Origin: Pedobacter sp. PF22-3
GTDB taxonomy: Bacteria; Bacteroidota; Bacteroidia; Sphingobacteriales; Sphingobacteriaceae
DNA: 64,000 nt
Reading direction: 5' to 3'
Assembly: GCF_026239555.1 (NCBI RefSeq)
Contig: NZ_JAPIVP010000014.1
Coordinates: 1 to 64,000 of the forward strand
In this document: piece after piece, positions 40,189-49,170 of the stretch
Numbering within the stretch: position 1 is the first letter of the stretch
Layout of the letters: the number at the start of each line of letters is the position of its first letter
Translations under genes and position numbers: made by a program
The notes under the pieces: generated by a model
The model's database searches: none
Seen by the model: only the letters and a program-made list of their open reading frames with translations
What the model was told of the DNA's origin: nothing

Positions 40189-40359
40189 ATTTCCAAATAT
40201 TTCTACACCAGTCTCTGTTAAGTTGTCCATTCGATCGGCTTTATGCCCTAAAACCCAAAAATCCAGAATAATTTTTTGATAAGGCAGGCTAGCCTTTAAG
40301 GTTAATGATGATTTAGGTTTTTTAATGATGCTGGTCTGCCTTATTCCTCTTTGCAGAGA
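40144..40359 (-). other. 71-codon open frame without start, possible gene remnant
   Basis: The minus strand reads open from 40359 to a stop at 40144, with protein-like text such as ILDFWVLGHKADRMDNLTET and GVEIFGNGKQLKQHIGAYLL, but no ATG until residue 43. It overlaps the second domain of the RNA candidate. An inverted repeat ATAAGGCAG/CTGCCTTAT (40279-40344) lies inside it. It is either a decayed gene or a by-product of the RNA sequence. Confidence 0.25.
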
Positions 40360-40540
40360 TTATTTGATATGCTGATAAAACTTATGTTTTAACGGAATAT
40401 TTTATAAAAAATGAGTGGCTTATGCTGCAATGGGATTGTTATTTCTGAATTTTCGCCTCATACCTGCTTTTATCCTTTAAATCAACTTTCAATAAGCCTA
40501 ATTTTTACGGTTCAATTAACCAATCATATCAATCAAAACA

Positions 40541-40834
40541 ATGAAATTCAACAATGCTTATTTGCCGCTATTTTTCTTTTGCTGGGCTTTGTTGTACAGT
40601 CCATTGGCGATGTGGTACGCTTTTGAACGAAATGAAAATCTGAGCACTATTAATACGAAAGTTATTCAAAATCTTAACAGTGATAAGGTAGGAGATGTTT
40701 ATTGTTTTCCAGGTATTTATACATCATCCAGGTTTACAACGGGGCATTATAATAAAGGCTGTGCTTTTTACGATAGCAACATTCCATTTGTTTTTTATAA
40801 ACCTGATCAATGCGGAGTGCATAGCACAAATTGA
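40541..40834 (+). CDS. Hypothetical exported or membrane-anchored protein
   Basis: 97 residues: a hydrophobic N-terminus (NAYLPLFFFCWALLYSPLAMWY) that is a signal anchor or signal peptide, then a polar domain with two cysteines and aromatic residues (VGDVYCFPGIYTSSRFTTGHYNKGCAFYD). No family recognised. It stands alone between the RNA candidate and the TlpA-SusCD operon. Confidence 0.5.
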   Translation: MKFNNAYLPLFFFCWALLYSPLAMWYAFERNENLSTINTKVIQNLNSDKVGDVYCFPGIYTSSRFTTGHYNKGCAFYDSNIPFVFYKPDQCGVHSTN

Positions 40835-40933
40835 TTGGTTTACGCTCGGCTGCTACGTGCTGTAGCATCTAAACCAAAATAAAATTGTTGGACCTGCTTT
40901 TATTGTTTGTGCAAAACATGGCTCATTCATAAC

Positions 40934-40953
40934 AGAACCTGCCGGCAGGTTCT
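40934..40953. repeat. Perfect 20-bp palindrome
   Basis: AGAACCTGCC and GGCAGGTTCT abut with no loop, followed by TCTTATT. It lies 100 bases after the 97-residue ORF and could be a terminator or a dyad protein-binding site. The rest of 40835-41087 shows no gene. Confidence 0.55.
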
Positions 40954-41087
40954 TCTTATTAATAGCTCAACTAACCAATACAAAACCATTAGCAATGATT
41001 TCGGTGTAGCATCCTTATCCTTAAAATGTTAAGCGGATTAACACATTATCTGATGCCGGTACGCCTGATCCGCAAAGCAGGTACGGC

Positions 41088-41128
41088 AAGCTTTAGTGCA
41101 GTTTTAGAACTGCCTAAAGCTTTTTTTT
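41088..41128 (+). terminator. Strong terminator
   Basis: AAGCTTTAG (41088-41096) with CTAAAGCTT (41114-41122), extended by GCAGTT/AACTGC, is followed by a run of T. It insulates the operon that starts at 41161 from upstream transcription. Confidence 0.8.
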
Positions 41129-41160
41129 AAAATCCGATTCAGGCTAATTAACTCAACTTT

Positions 41161-42414
41161 ATGAAAGTATTTATTGCAACAGGCATGATGCTTGTTTTTT
41201 CTGTTTTTTTATACGCCCAGGGGCCTGTAAAGGCTTTGCAAGTGGGTGATCGGGTGTCAGATGCTTTCTGGACCAGTCCCAGAAATTTTATCGTAGATGG
41301 TAAGGTAGTGCGGAAGGATATGCAGCAATTTAGGGGTAAGCCATTGATTATTGATTTTTGGGCTACCTTCTGTATTCCATGTATTAAAGGGATGCCGGAA
41401 CAGGAAAGGCTTTCCAAGTTGTTCCGTGGAAAACTAAATATTGTAAGCGTAACAACGGATAACGAGAAACTGGTTTCCACTTTTTATTCCTCAGAAAGAA
41501 ATCCCATCGGCCGGGATTTTACTTCAATTGTAGATGATAAAGAGTTAAATTCTTTCTTTCTACACAACAAGATTCCACATCTGGTTTGGATCGATAACCA
41601 GGGAATAGTGAAAAATACGACAGACGGTGATGCACTATCTGAAGCGAATATTAAGGCAGCCTTATCTGGAAATTTAAGTTTATCCCCCTTAAATTACATT
41701 TACCCAAATACGGTTTTGATGATGAACCGGAATCCCGAGGGAATGCAATCGTTTAACCTGTTAATTAAAGGTAGAATACCAGGTGTTTCGAGCTCCACGT
41801 TTCGCTCAAACGGGGCAAATACTGGAATGATCATTTTTAACCATCCGCTACGGTGGATTTACACTGTGCTGGCAATGGGCGAATATCCGTGGTTTTCTGA
41901 TCAGCGGTTTAAACTTGATTTTGATGAGATAGATGGATTTAATAATCCGTCTTTAAAGCCAGAAGATCTTTGGACTGTAGACTTATGGGTACCAAAGGAA
42001 AAATCTGCTTTATTAAAAAAACTGACGATGAAGTACCTGAACGAAAATTCAGGATACTCGGCTGCGGTAAAAGTAATCAATACCGCAGTGTATAAGTTAA
42101 AGTATTTACCATCAAAGGCTACCCGTCAGCTGAAAACAAAGGGTGGACAACCCGCTAATTTGGGTTTTCATAAAGGATCAAAATTTATCAACCAACCCAT
42201 AGCCAACCTGATCAATGATATTCAAGATTGTGGCTTTGTCAAATATCCGGTTTTGAATGGTACTAATCTCGATTTTTTAATTGATCTGGAGCTTTCAGCG
42301 GTAAAGGATATGGCAGGATTGAATATAATTCTCAATCCCTATGGCTTATTCCTCGTGGCCGATCATCAGGAGCTGGAAATGCTTGTCATTAATAAAACCG
42401 ATAAAACAAACTAA
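41161..42414 (+). CDS. TlpA-like thiol-disulfide oxidoreductase with extra C-terminal domain
   Basis: A 417-residue secreted protein (signal MKVFIATGMMLVFSVFLYAQ). Residues 25-170 are a thioredoxin fold with the redox pair C71-I-P-C74 in FWATFCIPC, followed by PHLVWIDNQG (cis-Pro region). The C-terminal 220 residues form a second domain without cysteine pairs, seen in TlpA proteins encoded next to SusC/D. It probably keeps cysteines of imported or surface partners reduced in the periplasm. Its stop is 1 base before the susC start. Confidence 0.85.
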   Translation: MKVFIATGMMLVFSVFLYAQGPVKALQVGDRVSDAFWTSPRNFIVDGKVVRKDMQQFRGKPLIIDFWATFCIPCIKGMPEQERLSKLFRGKLNIVSVTTDNEKLVSTFYSSERNPIGRDFTSIVDDKELNSFFLHNKIPHLVWIDNQGIVKNTTDGDALSEANIKAALSGNLSLSPLNYIYPNTVLMMNRNPEGMQSFNLLIKGRIPGVSSSTFRSNGANTGMIIFNHPLRWIYTVLAMGEYPWFSDQRFKLDFDEIDGFNNPSLKPEDLWTVDLWVPKEKSALLKKLTMKYLNENSGYSAAVKVINTAVYKLKYLPSKATRQLKTKGGQPANLGFHKGSKFINQPIANLINDIQDCGFVKYPVLNGTNLDFLIDLELSAVKDMAGLNIILNPYGLFLVADHQELEMLVINKTDKTN

Positions 42415-42415
42415 T

Positions 42416-45400
42416 ATGAGATACATTCTATTTTTAACAGCTTTCCTCTTTTCATTAAACACAGTTGCCCAAGAGAAGTTAGCTGGGGTACGTGTTTTTA
42501 ATACAGAAACAAAAACACCGTTGGAAGGAGCAATCCTAAAATTTACAACAATTAACAAAACATTATTTAGTGATAGCACGGGAAAGGTTTTAATCCCGAA
42601 ATATACTGGAGACTATTTAATTGAAGTAAGCCTTATGGGATATGAAAAAACTTTAGTTAAGCTAAGTTTGCCCCTTAAAGCTGATCTGATTATTTACTTA
42701 CAGCCTGCGGTAAGGCTTCTGGATGATGTGCAGGTGTATACAGGTTACCAGACTTTGCCAAAAGAACGCTCTACAGGCTCGTTTACCACTTTAGACAACA
42801 AACTATTGGCACAACAAGTGGGGCCTAACATTATCTCAAGATTAGAGGCGGTTTCATCTGGTCTGATCGTTGATCGATCTACTAATAGCGGTGGAAGGCT
42901 TATGATAAGGGGATTAAGCTCTATACAGGGGCCAAAAACGCCATTGATTATCCTGGATAATTTTCCTTATGAGGGCGACATCAACAATATAAACCCTAAC
43001 GATGTGGAAAATATCACGATTTTGAAAGATGCTGCTGCTTCAAGTATCTGGGGCGCGCGTGCTGGAAACGGAGTGGTAGTTATTACATCGAAAAATGGAC
43101 GGTTTAATTCGAAAGTAAAAATCGATGCCAATATCAATACCAGTTTTGTTCAAAGCCCTGACCTTTCGAGGTTAAAGCAGATCACCTCTGCAGATTATAT
43201 TGACAATGAAATCTTTCTTTATTCAAAAGGTTTTTATCAGTCTCAAATCAATAATGCTCAACAGCCGGCCTTAAGCCCGATTGTGGAACTTTTGTTGAAA
43301 AAGGAAAAAGGAACAGTATCGAATAGTGGCGCGCAGGCAGAGATTGACCGGTTAAAATCGCTGGATGTAAGGGATCAATACCAACAATATTTTTATTCAG
43401 CAGGATTGAACAACCAGGCTTCTGTAAATATCTCCGGTGGGAGGGAATTATTTAAATGGTACTCTTCGGTTGCCATTGATGACAACAGATCAGTAACAGA
43501 TGCTGTTTTTAGGAAATTGAATTCAAAAATGAGCATGACTTACAAGCCCTATAAAAGTCTCGAGGTTAGCACCGGATTTTATTATACCAATAGTACTGCG
43601 CGCACAGGGAAACCAGATTATGGCAGCATCAGTTCCATATCAGGGAATCTTTATCCTTATGCAGAATTCGCGGATGCTGATGGCAATGCCCTTGCTATTC
43701 CAAAGGATAGGCGCGCATCTTATCTGAGTGGATTGGCGGGTGGCCTTTTAGGAGATTGGAAGTACTATCCATTGACGGATTACCAGCATGTTAGCAACCG
43801 GACTAAGATCGGAGACCTGATTCTTGATGCCTCTTTAATACAAAAATTGCCACTCGGGTTTTCTGTGACGTTAAAATACCAATATGAAAATCAGGAGCGG
43901 AAAAATACGGTGCTTAGTGATGAGCAAAGTTATTTTGCCCGTAATCTGGTTAATGATTTTGCGCAGTATGCAAACAACATTTTAACCTACAAAATTCCGA
44001 AGGGAGGAATTCTGGATAATTCGTTCAATTCTTTACAGGTATATAATCTGCGGGGGCAGCTTAACTATGGCTTAAATACACCGGCCCATGTTATAGCAGG
44101 GTTTATTGGTGCAGAAACAAGGGAGTCGTCGGTTAATGGACTATCTTCCAGGTTGTATGGTTTCAGGGATGATATTATTTCTGCCGGGACGGTTGACTAT
44201 ACGACCGCATATCCCTCGCTAATCACCGGAAACAATTCATTTATACCAGATAGAAACGGAATAATAGCTACCAACACGAGATTCGTTTCCGTTTTTTCCA
44301 ATCTATCTTATTCCTATAAATCCAGATATACCATTACGCTGAGCGGTAGAAGGGATGCCTCAAATCTTTTTGGCGTCAATACAAATGATAAATGGAACTT
44401 ACTTTGGTCGGCAGGGCTATTATGGAACCTATCAAATGAGCATTTTTTTGATAAAGACCTGTTTAGTTCGCTAAAGATCAGGGCAACTTATGGGCTTACC
44501 GGCAACATTGATCCCGCTATGACCTCCATTTCAACTATCGTTTACGTAGGAAATTCTTCCAATACCGGACTGCCATATTCCAGATTCAATACCTATTCAA
44601 ATCCTTCTTTGAAATGGGAAACATCCGCAATGACAAATCTCGGCGTCGATTTCTCTACGCTAAAAGACCGCTTGTCGGGTTCTCTGGAGTATTTTCATAA
44701 AAAAGGAAAAGATCTGTTTGGTGTCGCAAGTTTGGATTATTCGGGTGGTGTAGGACAATCAATTGTCAAAAACGTGGCTGAGATGAGCGGGAACGGTTGG
44801 GAGATTCAGCTTAATTCCATCAATACCGAAGGCAGGTTGACCTGGACAAGCAGTTTTAATATAAGCGGTTATAGGGATAAAATCGATAAATATTTATTGT
44901 CAAATTACCAGGGGAGCAATTTTTTGGGCATTGCAGGGGGACCTTCAGTTTCGGGAATAATTGGAAGTCCGGTTTACTCGATATTTGGTTATCGGTGGGG
45001 CGGCTTGGATCCTGCTAACGGCGATCCCATCGGGTATGTTAATGGCAATACCAGTAAGGATTATAATTTGATTACAGGGCAAGGTACTCAGCTTTCAGAT
45101 CTGGTTTATTATGGTTCTGCTGTGCCCAGGATATTCGGTGGCTTAGGCAACGGTTTTAAATACGGCAACCTCGAACTTAATGTTCAGTTTAGCTTTAAGC
45201 TCGATTATTTTTTTAGAAGAAATTCCATCCAGTATGCTAACCTGAATACTACCGGTTTGGGCCATACTGATTATGGATTGCGTTGGAAGCAACCAGGAGA
45301 TGAACTCAACACGGACGTGCCTTCCCAAATATACCCAACAGTTAGTGCCAGAGATAATTTTTACAGGGGGTCAGAGGTATTAATCACAAAAGGCGACCAT

Positions 45401-45604
45401 ATTCGCTTGCAGTATATCAATTTGGGTTATAGCCCAAAAATTCAGTCAAAGGTATTCAGAAGTTTTACGATTTATGCTACCGTTTCAAATTTATGCCTGA
45501 TATGGGCGGCAAATAAACAGGGCCTGGATCCTGATTATGAAATTGGTTTGAATGGCCTAATTCCGCCTAAAACAATTTCAATTGGCCTGAGGACAAGCTT
45601 TTAA
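42416..45604 (+). CDS. SusC/RagA family TonB-linked outer membrane protein
   Basis: About 1,062 residues from the ATG at 42416, which gives a clean signal peptide (MRYILFLTAFLFSLNTVAQ). Domains: carboxypeptidase regulatory-like domain (GVRVFNTETKTPLEGAILKF), plug with the SusC text LMIRGLSSIQGPKTPLIILDNFP and ILKDAAASSIWGARAGNGVVVITSKNG, then the 22-strand barrel ending in IGLRTSF. It imports a ligand captured by its SusD partner using TonB energy. No FecR/sigma or glycosidase is attached, so the ligand is open; the TlpA/MauE neighbours suggest something other than an ordinary glycan. Confidence 0.93.
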   Translation: MRYILFLTAFLFSLNTVAQEKLAGVRVFNTETKTPLEGAILKFTTINKTLFSDSTGKVLIPKYTGDYLIEVSLMGYEKTLVKLSLPLKADLIIYLQPAVRLLDDVQVYTGYQTLPKERSTGSFTTLDNKLLAQQVGPNIISRLEAVSSGLIVDRSTNSGGRLMIRGLSSIQGPKTPLIILDNFPYEGDINNINPNDVENITILKDAAASSIWGARAGNGVVVITSKNGRFNSKVKIDANINTSFVQSPDLSRLKQITSADYIDNEIFLYSKGFYQSQINNAQQPALSPIVELLLKKEKGTVSNSGAQAEIDRLKSLDVRDQYQQYFYSAGLNNQASVNISGGRELFKWYSSVAIDDNRSVTDAVFRKLNSKMSMTYKPYKSLEVSTGFYYTNSTARTGKPDYGSISSISGNLYPYAEFADADGNALAIPKDRRASYLSGLAGGLLGDWKYYPLTDYQHVSNRTKIGDLILDASLIQKLPLGFSVTLKYQYENQERKNTVLSDEQSYFARNLVNDFAQYANNILTYKIPKGGILDNSFNSLQVYNLRGQLNYGLNTPAHVIAGFIGAETRESSVNGLSSRLYGFRDDIISAGTVDYTTAYPSLITGNNSFIPDRNGIIATNTRFVSVFSNLSYSYKSRYTITLSGRRDASNLFGVNTNDKWNLLWSAGLLWNLSNEHFFDKDLFSSLKIRATYGLTGNIDPAMTSISTIVYVGNSSNTGLPYSRFNTYSNPSLKWETSAMTNLGVDFSTLKDRLSGSLEYFHKKGKDLFGVASLDYSGGVGQSIVKNVAEMSGNGWEIQLNSINTEGRLTWTSSFNISGYRDKIDKYLLSNYQGSNFLGIAGGPSVSGIIGSPVYSIFGYRWGGLDPANGDPIGYVNGNTSKDYNLITGQGTQLSDLVYYGSAVPRIFGGLGNGFKYGNLELNVQFSFKLDYFFRRNSIQYANLNTTGLGHTDYGLRWKQPGDELNTDVPSQIYPTVSARDNFYRGSEVLITKGDHIRLQYINLGYSPKIQSKVFRSFTIYATVSNLCLIWAANKQGLDPDYEIGLNGLIPPKTISIGLRTSF

Positions 45605-45619
45605 TCTTAAATAAATCAT

Positions 45620-46975
45620 ATGAAAATATTATATCTAGTAGCTATTGTGCTGACCATGTCATTGCTTAGCTGTAAAAAGTTTTTGGATGAAAAATCTGAT
45701 ATGAAGTTGGCGGTACCAGAGCGACTGGACGATCTGCAGGCGTTGCTCAACAACGAAAATTTAAATAATGCTGTAGATCCGGGTGCCGCTGAAGTTGGTG
45801 CTGACGACTATTTTGTTACGGATGCAGACTTGAACAGTTTATCAAATGAGCAAAATAGAAGACTTTACACATGGGAAAAGGATAATTTATTTACGAGTGT
45901 GAGCTTTCCCAACGACTGGGAATACCTGTACACTTTAATTTATACCGCCAATACGGTTTTGGAGAATCTGGAGAAAATTGAGCGGACTTTATCGAACGCT
46001 GCCCAATACGATAATATAAAAGGGCAGGCATATTTTAATCGCGCCCGTGCGTATTACAATGTGTTACAACTTTGGTCTGTGGGTTATAATAGCAGTACGG
46101 CAGATAGCGATTTAGGGCCTGTGATAAGGGAATCTACCGATTTTAATAAAACTTCGGTCAGATCATCGGTGGCCAAGGGCTACAATTACGTTCTTTCTGA
46201 TCTTCTTGAGGCCAAGCGCTTGCTGCCAAATTTATCGGTACATCCGCTCCGCCCTGGCAGGCAGGCATCTTTTGGCTTGCTTGCCCGTGTATATCTAAGC
46301 ATGAGAGAATATAGAAATGCAGCTTTATATGCAGATTCATGTCTTAAGATTAAAGCTGTGTTATTGGATTATAACCAGATCAGTACTACGCCTACATTTC
46401 CTTTTGCCAGGTTTAATGCTGAGGTTATTTACGAATGTGCTGCTTCTATCCCGCAGATTCTGAATAATTCAAGGGCAAAGATTGTTCCTGAACTTATTAC
46501 CCAATATACCGATAACGACCTGAGGAAAGTGCTTTATTTTAAAAATAACAATAACGGAACCTTTGGCTGGAGAGGGAGTTACCGGGCAGGACAGGGTGTA
46601 TTTCCAGGTATTACTGTTGATGAGCAATACCTCATCCGGGCGGAATGTAATGCCCGTTTAGGAAATCTCCAAGCTGCGGTAGATGATCTGAATACGCTAT
46701 TGATCAAACGTTTCAAAAGTGGTACTTACATTCCTTATGCAGTAAATTCGTTGGATATTTTAGGCGTGATTTTAAAAGAGCGGAGAAAGGAACTTGTGAT
46801 GAGGGGCATGCGTTGGACTGATTTAAAGCGGTTTAATCTGGAGGGTGCAAATATCACCTTGAGAAGAACAGCCAACGGAATCAACTATGAACTTAAACCC
46901 AATGATAAAAGGTATGCCCTGGAAATTCCGCAAGATGTGATTGCAATAAGTGGTATTGAGCAGAATCCAAGATAA
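45620..46975 (+). CDS. SusD/RagB family lipoprotein
   Basis: A 451-residue outer-membrane lipoprotein (signal ending LLSC, Cys18, then KKFLDEK as in most SusD proteins). The N-terminal TPR-like helices (WEYLYTLIYTANTVLENLEKI, GQAYFNRARAYYNVLQLW) and the C-terminal ILKERRKELVMRGMRWTDLKRFN are signature elements. It caps the SusC barrel as the surface ligand receptor. It is 15 bases after susC, and the stop codon overlaps the terminator stem. Confidence 0.92.
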   Translation: MKILYLVAIVLTMSLLSCKKFLDEKSDMKLAVPERLDDLQALLNNENLNNAVDPGAAEVGADDYFVTDADLNSLSNEQNRRLYTWEKDNLFTSVSFPNDWEYLYTLIYTANTVLENLEKIERTLSNAAQYDNIKGQAYFNRARAYYNVLQLWSVGYNSSTADSDLGPVIRESTDFNKTSVRSSVAKGYNYVLSDLLEAKRLLPNLSVHPLRPGRQASFGLLARVYLSMREYRNAALYADSCLKIKAVLLDYNQISTTPTFPFARFNAEVIYECAASIPQILNNSRAKIVPELITQYTDNDLRKVLYFKNNNNGTFGWRGSYRAGQGVFPGITVDEQYLIRAECNARLGNLQAAVDDLNTLLIKRFKSGTYIPYAVNSLDILGVILKERRKELVMRGMRWTDLKRFNLEGANITLRRTANGINYELKPNDKRYALEIPQDVIAISGIEQNPR

Positions 46976-47007
46976 AATTAGTGGGGAAGAATTTCCCCAC
47001 TAATTTT
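46974..47007. terminator. Bidirectional terminator
   Basis: AAAATTAGTGGGGA (46974-46987) pairs with TCCCCACTAATTTT (46994-47007), a 14-bp stem with T runs on both strands. It serves the SusD gene and the convergent DUF6520 gene. Confidence 0.85.
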
Positions 47008-47011
47008 TTGA

Positions 47012-47329
47012 CTATTGTTCTGGTGTACGTTGAGCAGATAACGCAAGAATCTCGTTGTCGGTTTTTCCTGCAAAAAAATCTTGAAGATCTGATTGGGTAA
47101 CAACTGTTTCCGGAACCTGGATAACACATGGTAACGGCTCATTATCTTCAGTGCACTGTGCCGAAGGCGCTGAGGTATGCATGTACTTTGTGTAATCTCT
47201 TAAGTTATTTTCTGCATTTGGCTGGTAAGCCCAGAAGGTAGTTGATCTGGTAGTAAAAGCACTTTGTGTTGCGATAAGGCCGAACCCCAATACGAGGGCT
47301 GCGAAGCCTAAATTGATTTTTTTTAACAT
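47012..47329 (-). CDS. DUF6520 family protein
   Basis: A 105-residue exported protein with signal MLKKINLGFAALVLGFGLIATQSAFT. The mature part holds two cysteines (QCTEDNEPLPCVIQ), typical of DUF6520 proteins, which occur beside MauE/DoxX and TlpA genes in Bacteroidota. No function is known. A MauE-like gene lies 130 bases upstream on the same strand, so one transcript is likely. The paired cysteines may be a substrate for the neighbouring redox proteins, which is inference. Confidence 0.7.
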   Translation of the reverse strand: MLKKINLGFAALVLGFGLIATQSAFTTRSTTFWAYQPNAENNLRDYTKYMHTSAPSAQCTEDNEPLPCVIQVPETVVTQSDLQDFFAGKTDNEILALSAQRTPEQ

Positions 47330-47459
47330 GTTTTTTTTAGTTTGATATCCTGCTTATCAAATAGGGCTTAAGCAGCTAGCCTGGCTGTTTGTTTTTCTTG
47401 GCCATCAATACAGCTTGTGGTTTTTTTATTTTTGGTTTGGCCAGGTCCATCGTATAACC

Positions 47460-47885
47460 TTAATCTTTGTCACGTACCTCCTGCTTTAGTGTAATAAATA
47501 GTGAGAGAATTGAGGCGCTAATAAAAAAAATATTGAAAATGAGGTGTGCTTTCCAGCCCATTGCCTTAATTATACCACCACAACTGCATGGTGTTTTTGG
47601 AAAATAACCTAAAATAATGAGTAGAATATATCCCGTAAAAACCAGCATGAGTAAGAGCGATAAGGCTAAGCCCAGCTTATTGGTTTTTTTGATCAATAAC
47701 AGTATCGCGCATAATATTTCAAAAAATGGTATTGCGTATACTAGTACAGCTGCAAAATCCGGACTGAAAACCTGCAGACTCATTTCCTGTTTGTAAGACT
47801 GGAAATCAGTCAGCTTACTTCCAGCTGTATATACCCAGAGCAAAATAAATGCTGCCGAAATAACTTGTGCTATCGTTTTCTTCAT
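47460..47885 (-). CDS. MauE/DoxX-like redox membrane protein
   Basis: A 141-residue protein with four membrane helices (QVISAAFILLWVYTAGSKL; AVLVYAIPFFEILCAILLLI; LALSLLLMLVFTGYILLIIL; HLIFNIFFISASILSLFI). PKTPCSCGGIIKAMGW between helices 3 and 4 is the cysteine motif of the MauE family. Related proteins pass electrons or protect cysteines during maturation of periplasmic redox proteins. The placement near a TlpA-SusCD operon supports a linked redox function. Confidence 0.85.
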   Translation of the reverse strand: MKKTIAQVISAAFILLWVYTAGSKLTDFQSYKQEMSLQVFSPDFAAVLVYAIPFFEILCAILLLIKKTNKLGLALSLLLMLVFTGYILLIILGYFPKTPCSCGGIIKAMGWKAHLIFNIFFISASILSLFITLKQEVRDKD

Positions 47886-48029
47886 ATCTGATTTTTCTTT
47901 GCTATTTCGAAATTGGCGCTTTGCCTGCTAAATCAAGTCACATATACATGGGAAAAACATGAATCTTGGAGAGAAGGGATGACAGCTGCATGGACTATCA
48001 GGGCGTAATTTATCAACTGGTAACTTTAA

Positions 48030-48620
48030 TTATCGTGTATGCTTTTTATTTCCATTTCGCATTGCACTCAACGTACTGCTATGAATGCCCAGGTATGATG
48101 CCACATCTTTTACTGCGGTTTGGCTAAAAACTGTCGGAAAAAAATCAAGTAGTTTATTTAGCCTTTGCTCAGCATTTTGGATTTTTAGTCCAGTTAGTAT
48201 ATTGATTATTTTAGCCAATATTTCCGCATTTATTTCAGCACACAAAGTGGCAGATTCGCGGAAGAGCTTGTGCATATTATCGATGTGTTTAATTGGTATG
48301 CTAAGGAGCGTAGTGTTTTCTGAGAATTGTATAAAAAGCTGCCCTTGTACATATTTAGAGATCGATTTAAGGTCTGGTAATATATCTTGCGACTGAAAGA
48401 ACATGATGGTAATTTCTTTCTCGTTCTCAGTATCATAAATAAAGATTCTTCCAAAGCCTTTGGCCAGGTAACAAAAACGGCCAAGTTCAATACTATTGAA
48501 CGAAATTTTTTCCATTCTGCTGAAATCAGTTTGCCATATCGAATAATTGAGGTAGGCTTTGAAACCGACCGAAAGTTTTTGATAGGACGATAATTTGGAG
48601 AGGTATTGTTCTTTTTCCAT
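48030..48620 (-). CDS. Crp/Fnr-type transcriptional regulator
   Basis: About 196 residues from the ATG at 48620 (MEKEQYLSKLSSYQKLS); ATGs at 48650 and 48686 are alternatives. The N-terminal half is a cNMP-binding-like beta roll (GRFCYLAKGFGRIFIYDTENEKEITIMFFQSQDIL) lacking the PRExxARS phosphate cassette, so cAMP is unlikely to bind. The C-terminal HTH is short (VFSQTAVKDVASYLGIHSSTLSAMR). It lies upstream of the MauE and DUF6520 genes on the same strand and may control them. Confidence 0.78.
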   Translation of the reverse strand: MEKEQYLSKLSSYQKLSVGFKAYLNYSIWQTDFSRMEKISFNSIELGRFCYLAKGFGRIFIYDTENEKEITIMFFQSQDILPDLKSISKYVQGQLFIQFSENTTLLSIPIKHIDNMHKLFRESATLCAEINAEILAKIINILTGLKIQNAEQRLNKLLDFFPTVFSQTAVKDVASYLGIHSSTLSAMRNGNKKHTR

Positions 48621-48939
48621 AACCAGTTTTTCAGGTAAAGAAATAAACATTTTCAGGTTTGTCAAGTTGCTTATGGAGCAACCCATGGCAACCCTTTTAT
48701 TTTTTTGTTTTAAGGAAATAAAAGGCTTAGATCTGTTATATTTGAGCCATGAAATAAAAAATAATTACATATTGATATTGTAGCAATAGCTATTTTACTG
48801 TTTTAGAAAACCGCAAAACTTCAAAAGACACAGGAAAAAATAGATGGTTGCCTACGCTACGCGTGGGTGCCTGTTTATCTTGTGTCTGGGCATTTTGCGG
48901 TGCCTCTAAAGCGGATATCGGGTTAACCCACGCTTTTTT
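48621..48939. other. Regulatory spacer
   Basis: About 320 bases between divergent genes. TATATTTG at 48737-48744 is a good plus-strand -7 element, though without a -33 box at the right distance. Confidence 0.4.
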
Positions 48940-49170
48940 ATGGACACTTCTTCCCAGCCAAATTATTTTCTCCTCAACTTGCCTATTGCAGAACTTCCGC
49001 TATCCGAGAATTTTAAGCTCAGAAGTAAATTAATGGGTTTTTTTACCCTCCAGGATATTGTTGGAACCCAGCAAAAACAATTACATATGCTGGATGATTA
49101 TTCAGAACATTGGTATTTTGAATTTGTAGATTTTTTACGCAGAAAAGATTTATTAAATCTTCTTGGTTAG
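48940..49170 (+). CDS. Small hypothetical protein, helix-hairpin-helix-like
   Basis: 76 residues. NLPIAELPLSENFKLRSKLMGFFTLQDIV resembles the helix-hairpin-helix of the RNA polymerase alpha C-terminal domain (a short 'L-S-R-x-x-N-x-L-x-x-x-G-x-x-T-L' pattern); the rest is helical (DYSEHWYFEFVDFLRRKDLLNLL). The end overlaps the convergent 380-residue gene by four bases. It could bind nucleic acid; the function is unknown. Confidence 0.55.
   Translation: MDTSSQPNYFLLNLPIAELPLSENFKLRSKLMGFFTLQDIVGTQQKQLHMLDDYSEHWYFEFVDFLRRKDLLNLLG

Noticed and set aside
40411-40626. 71-codon plus-strand frame
   Set aside because: It overlaps the better 97-codon frame at 40541-40834 in another phase and lacks a plausible domain.
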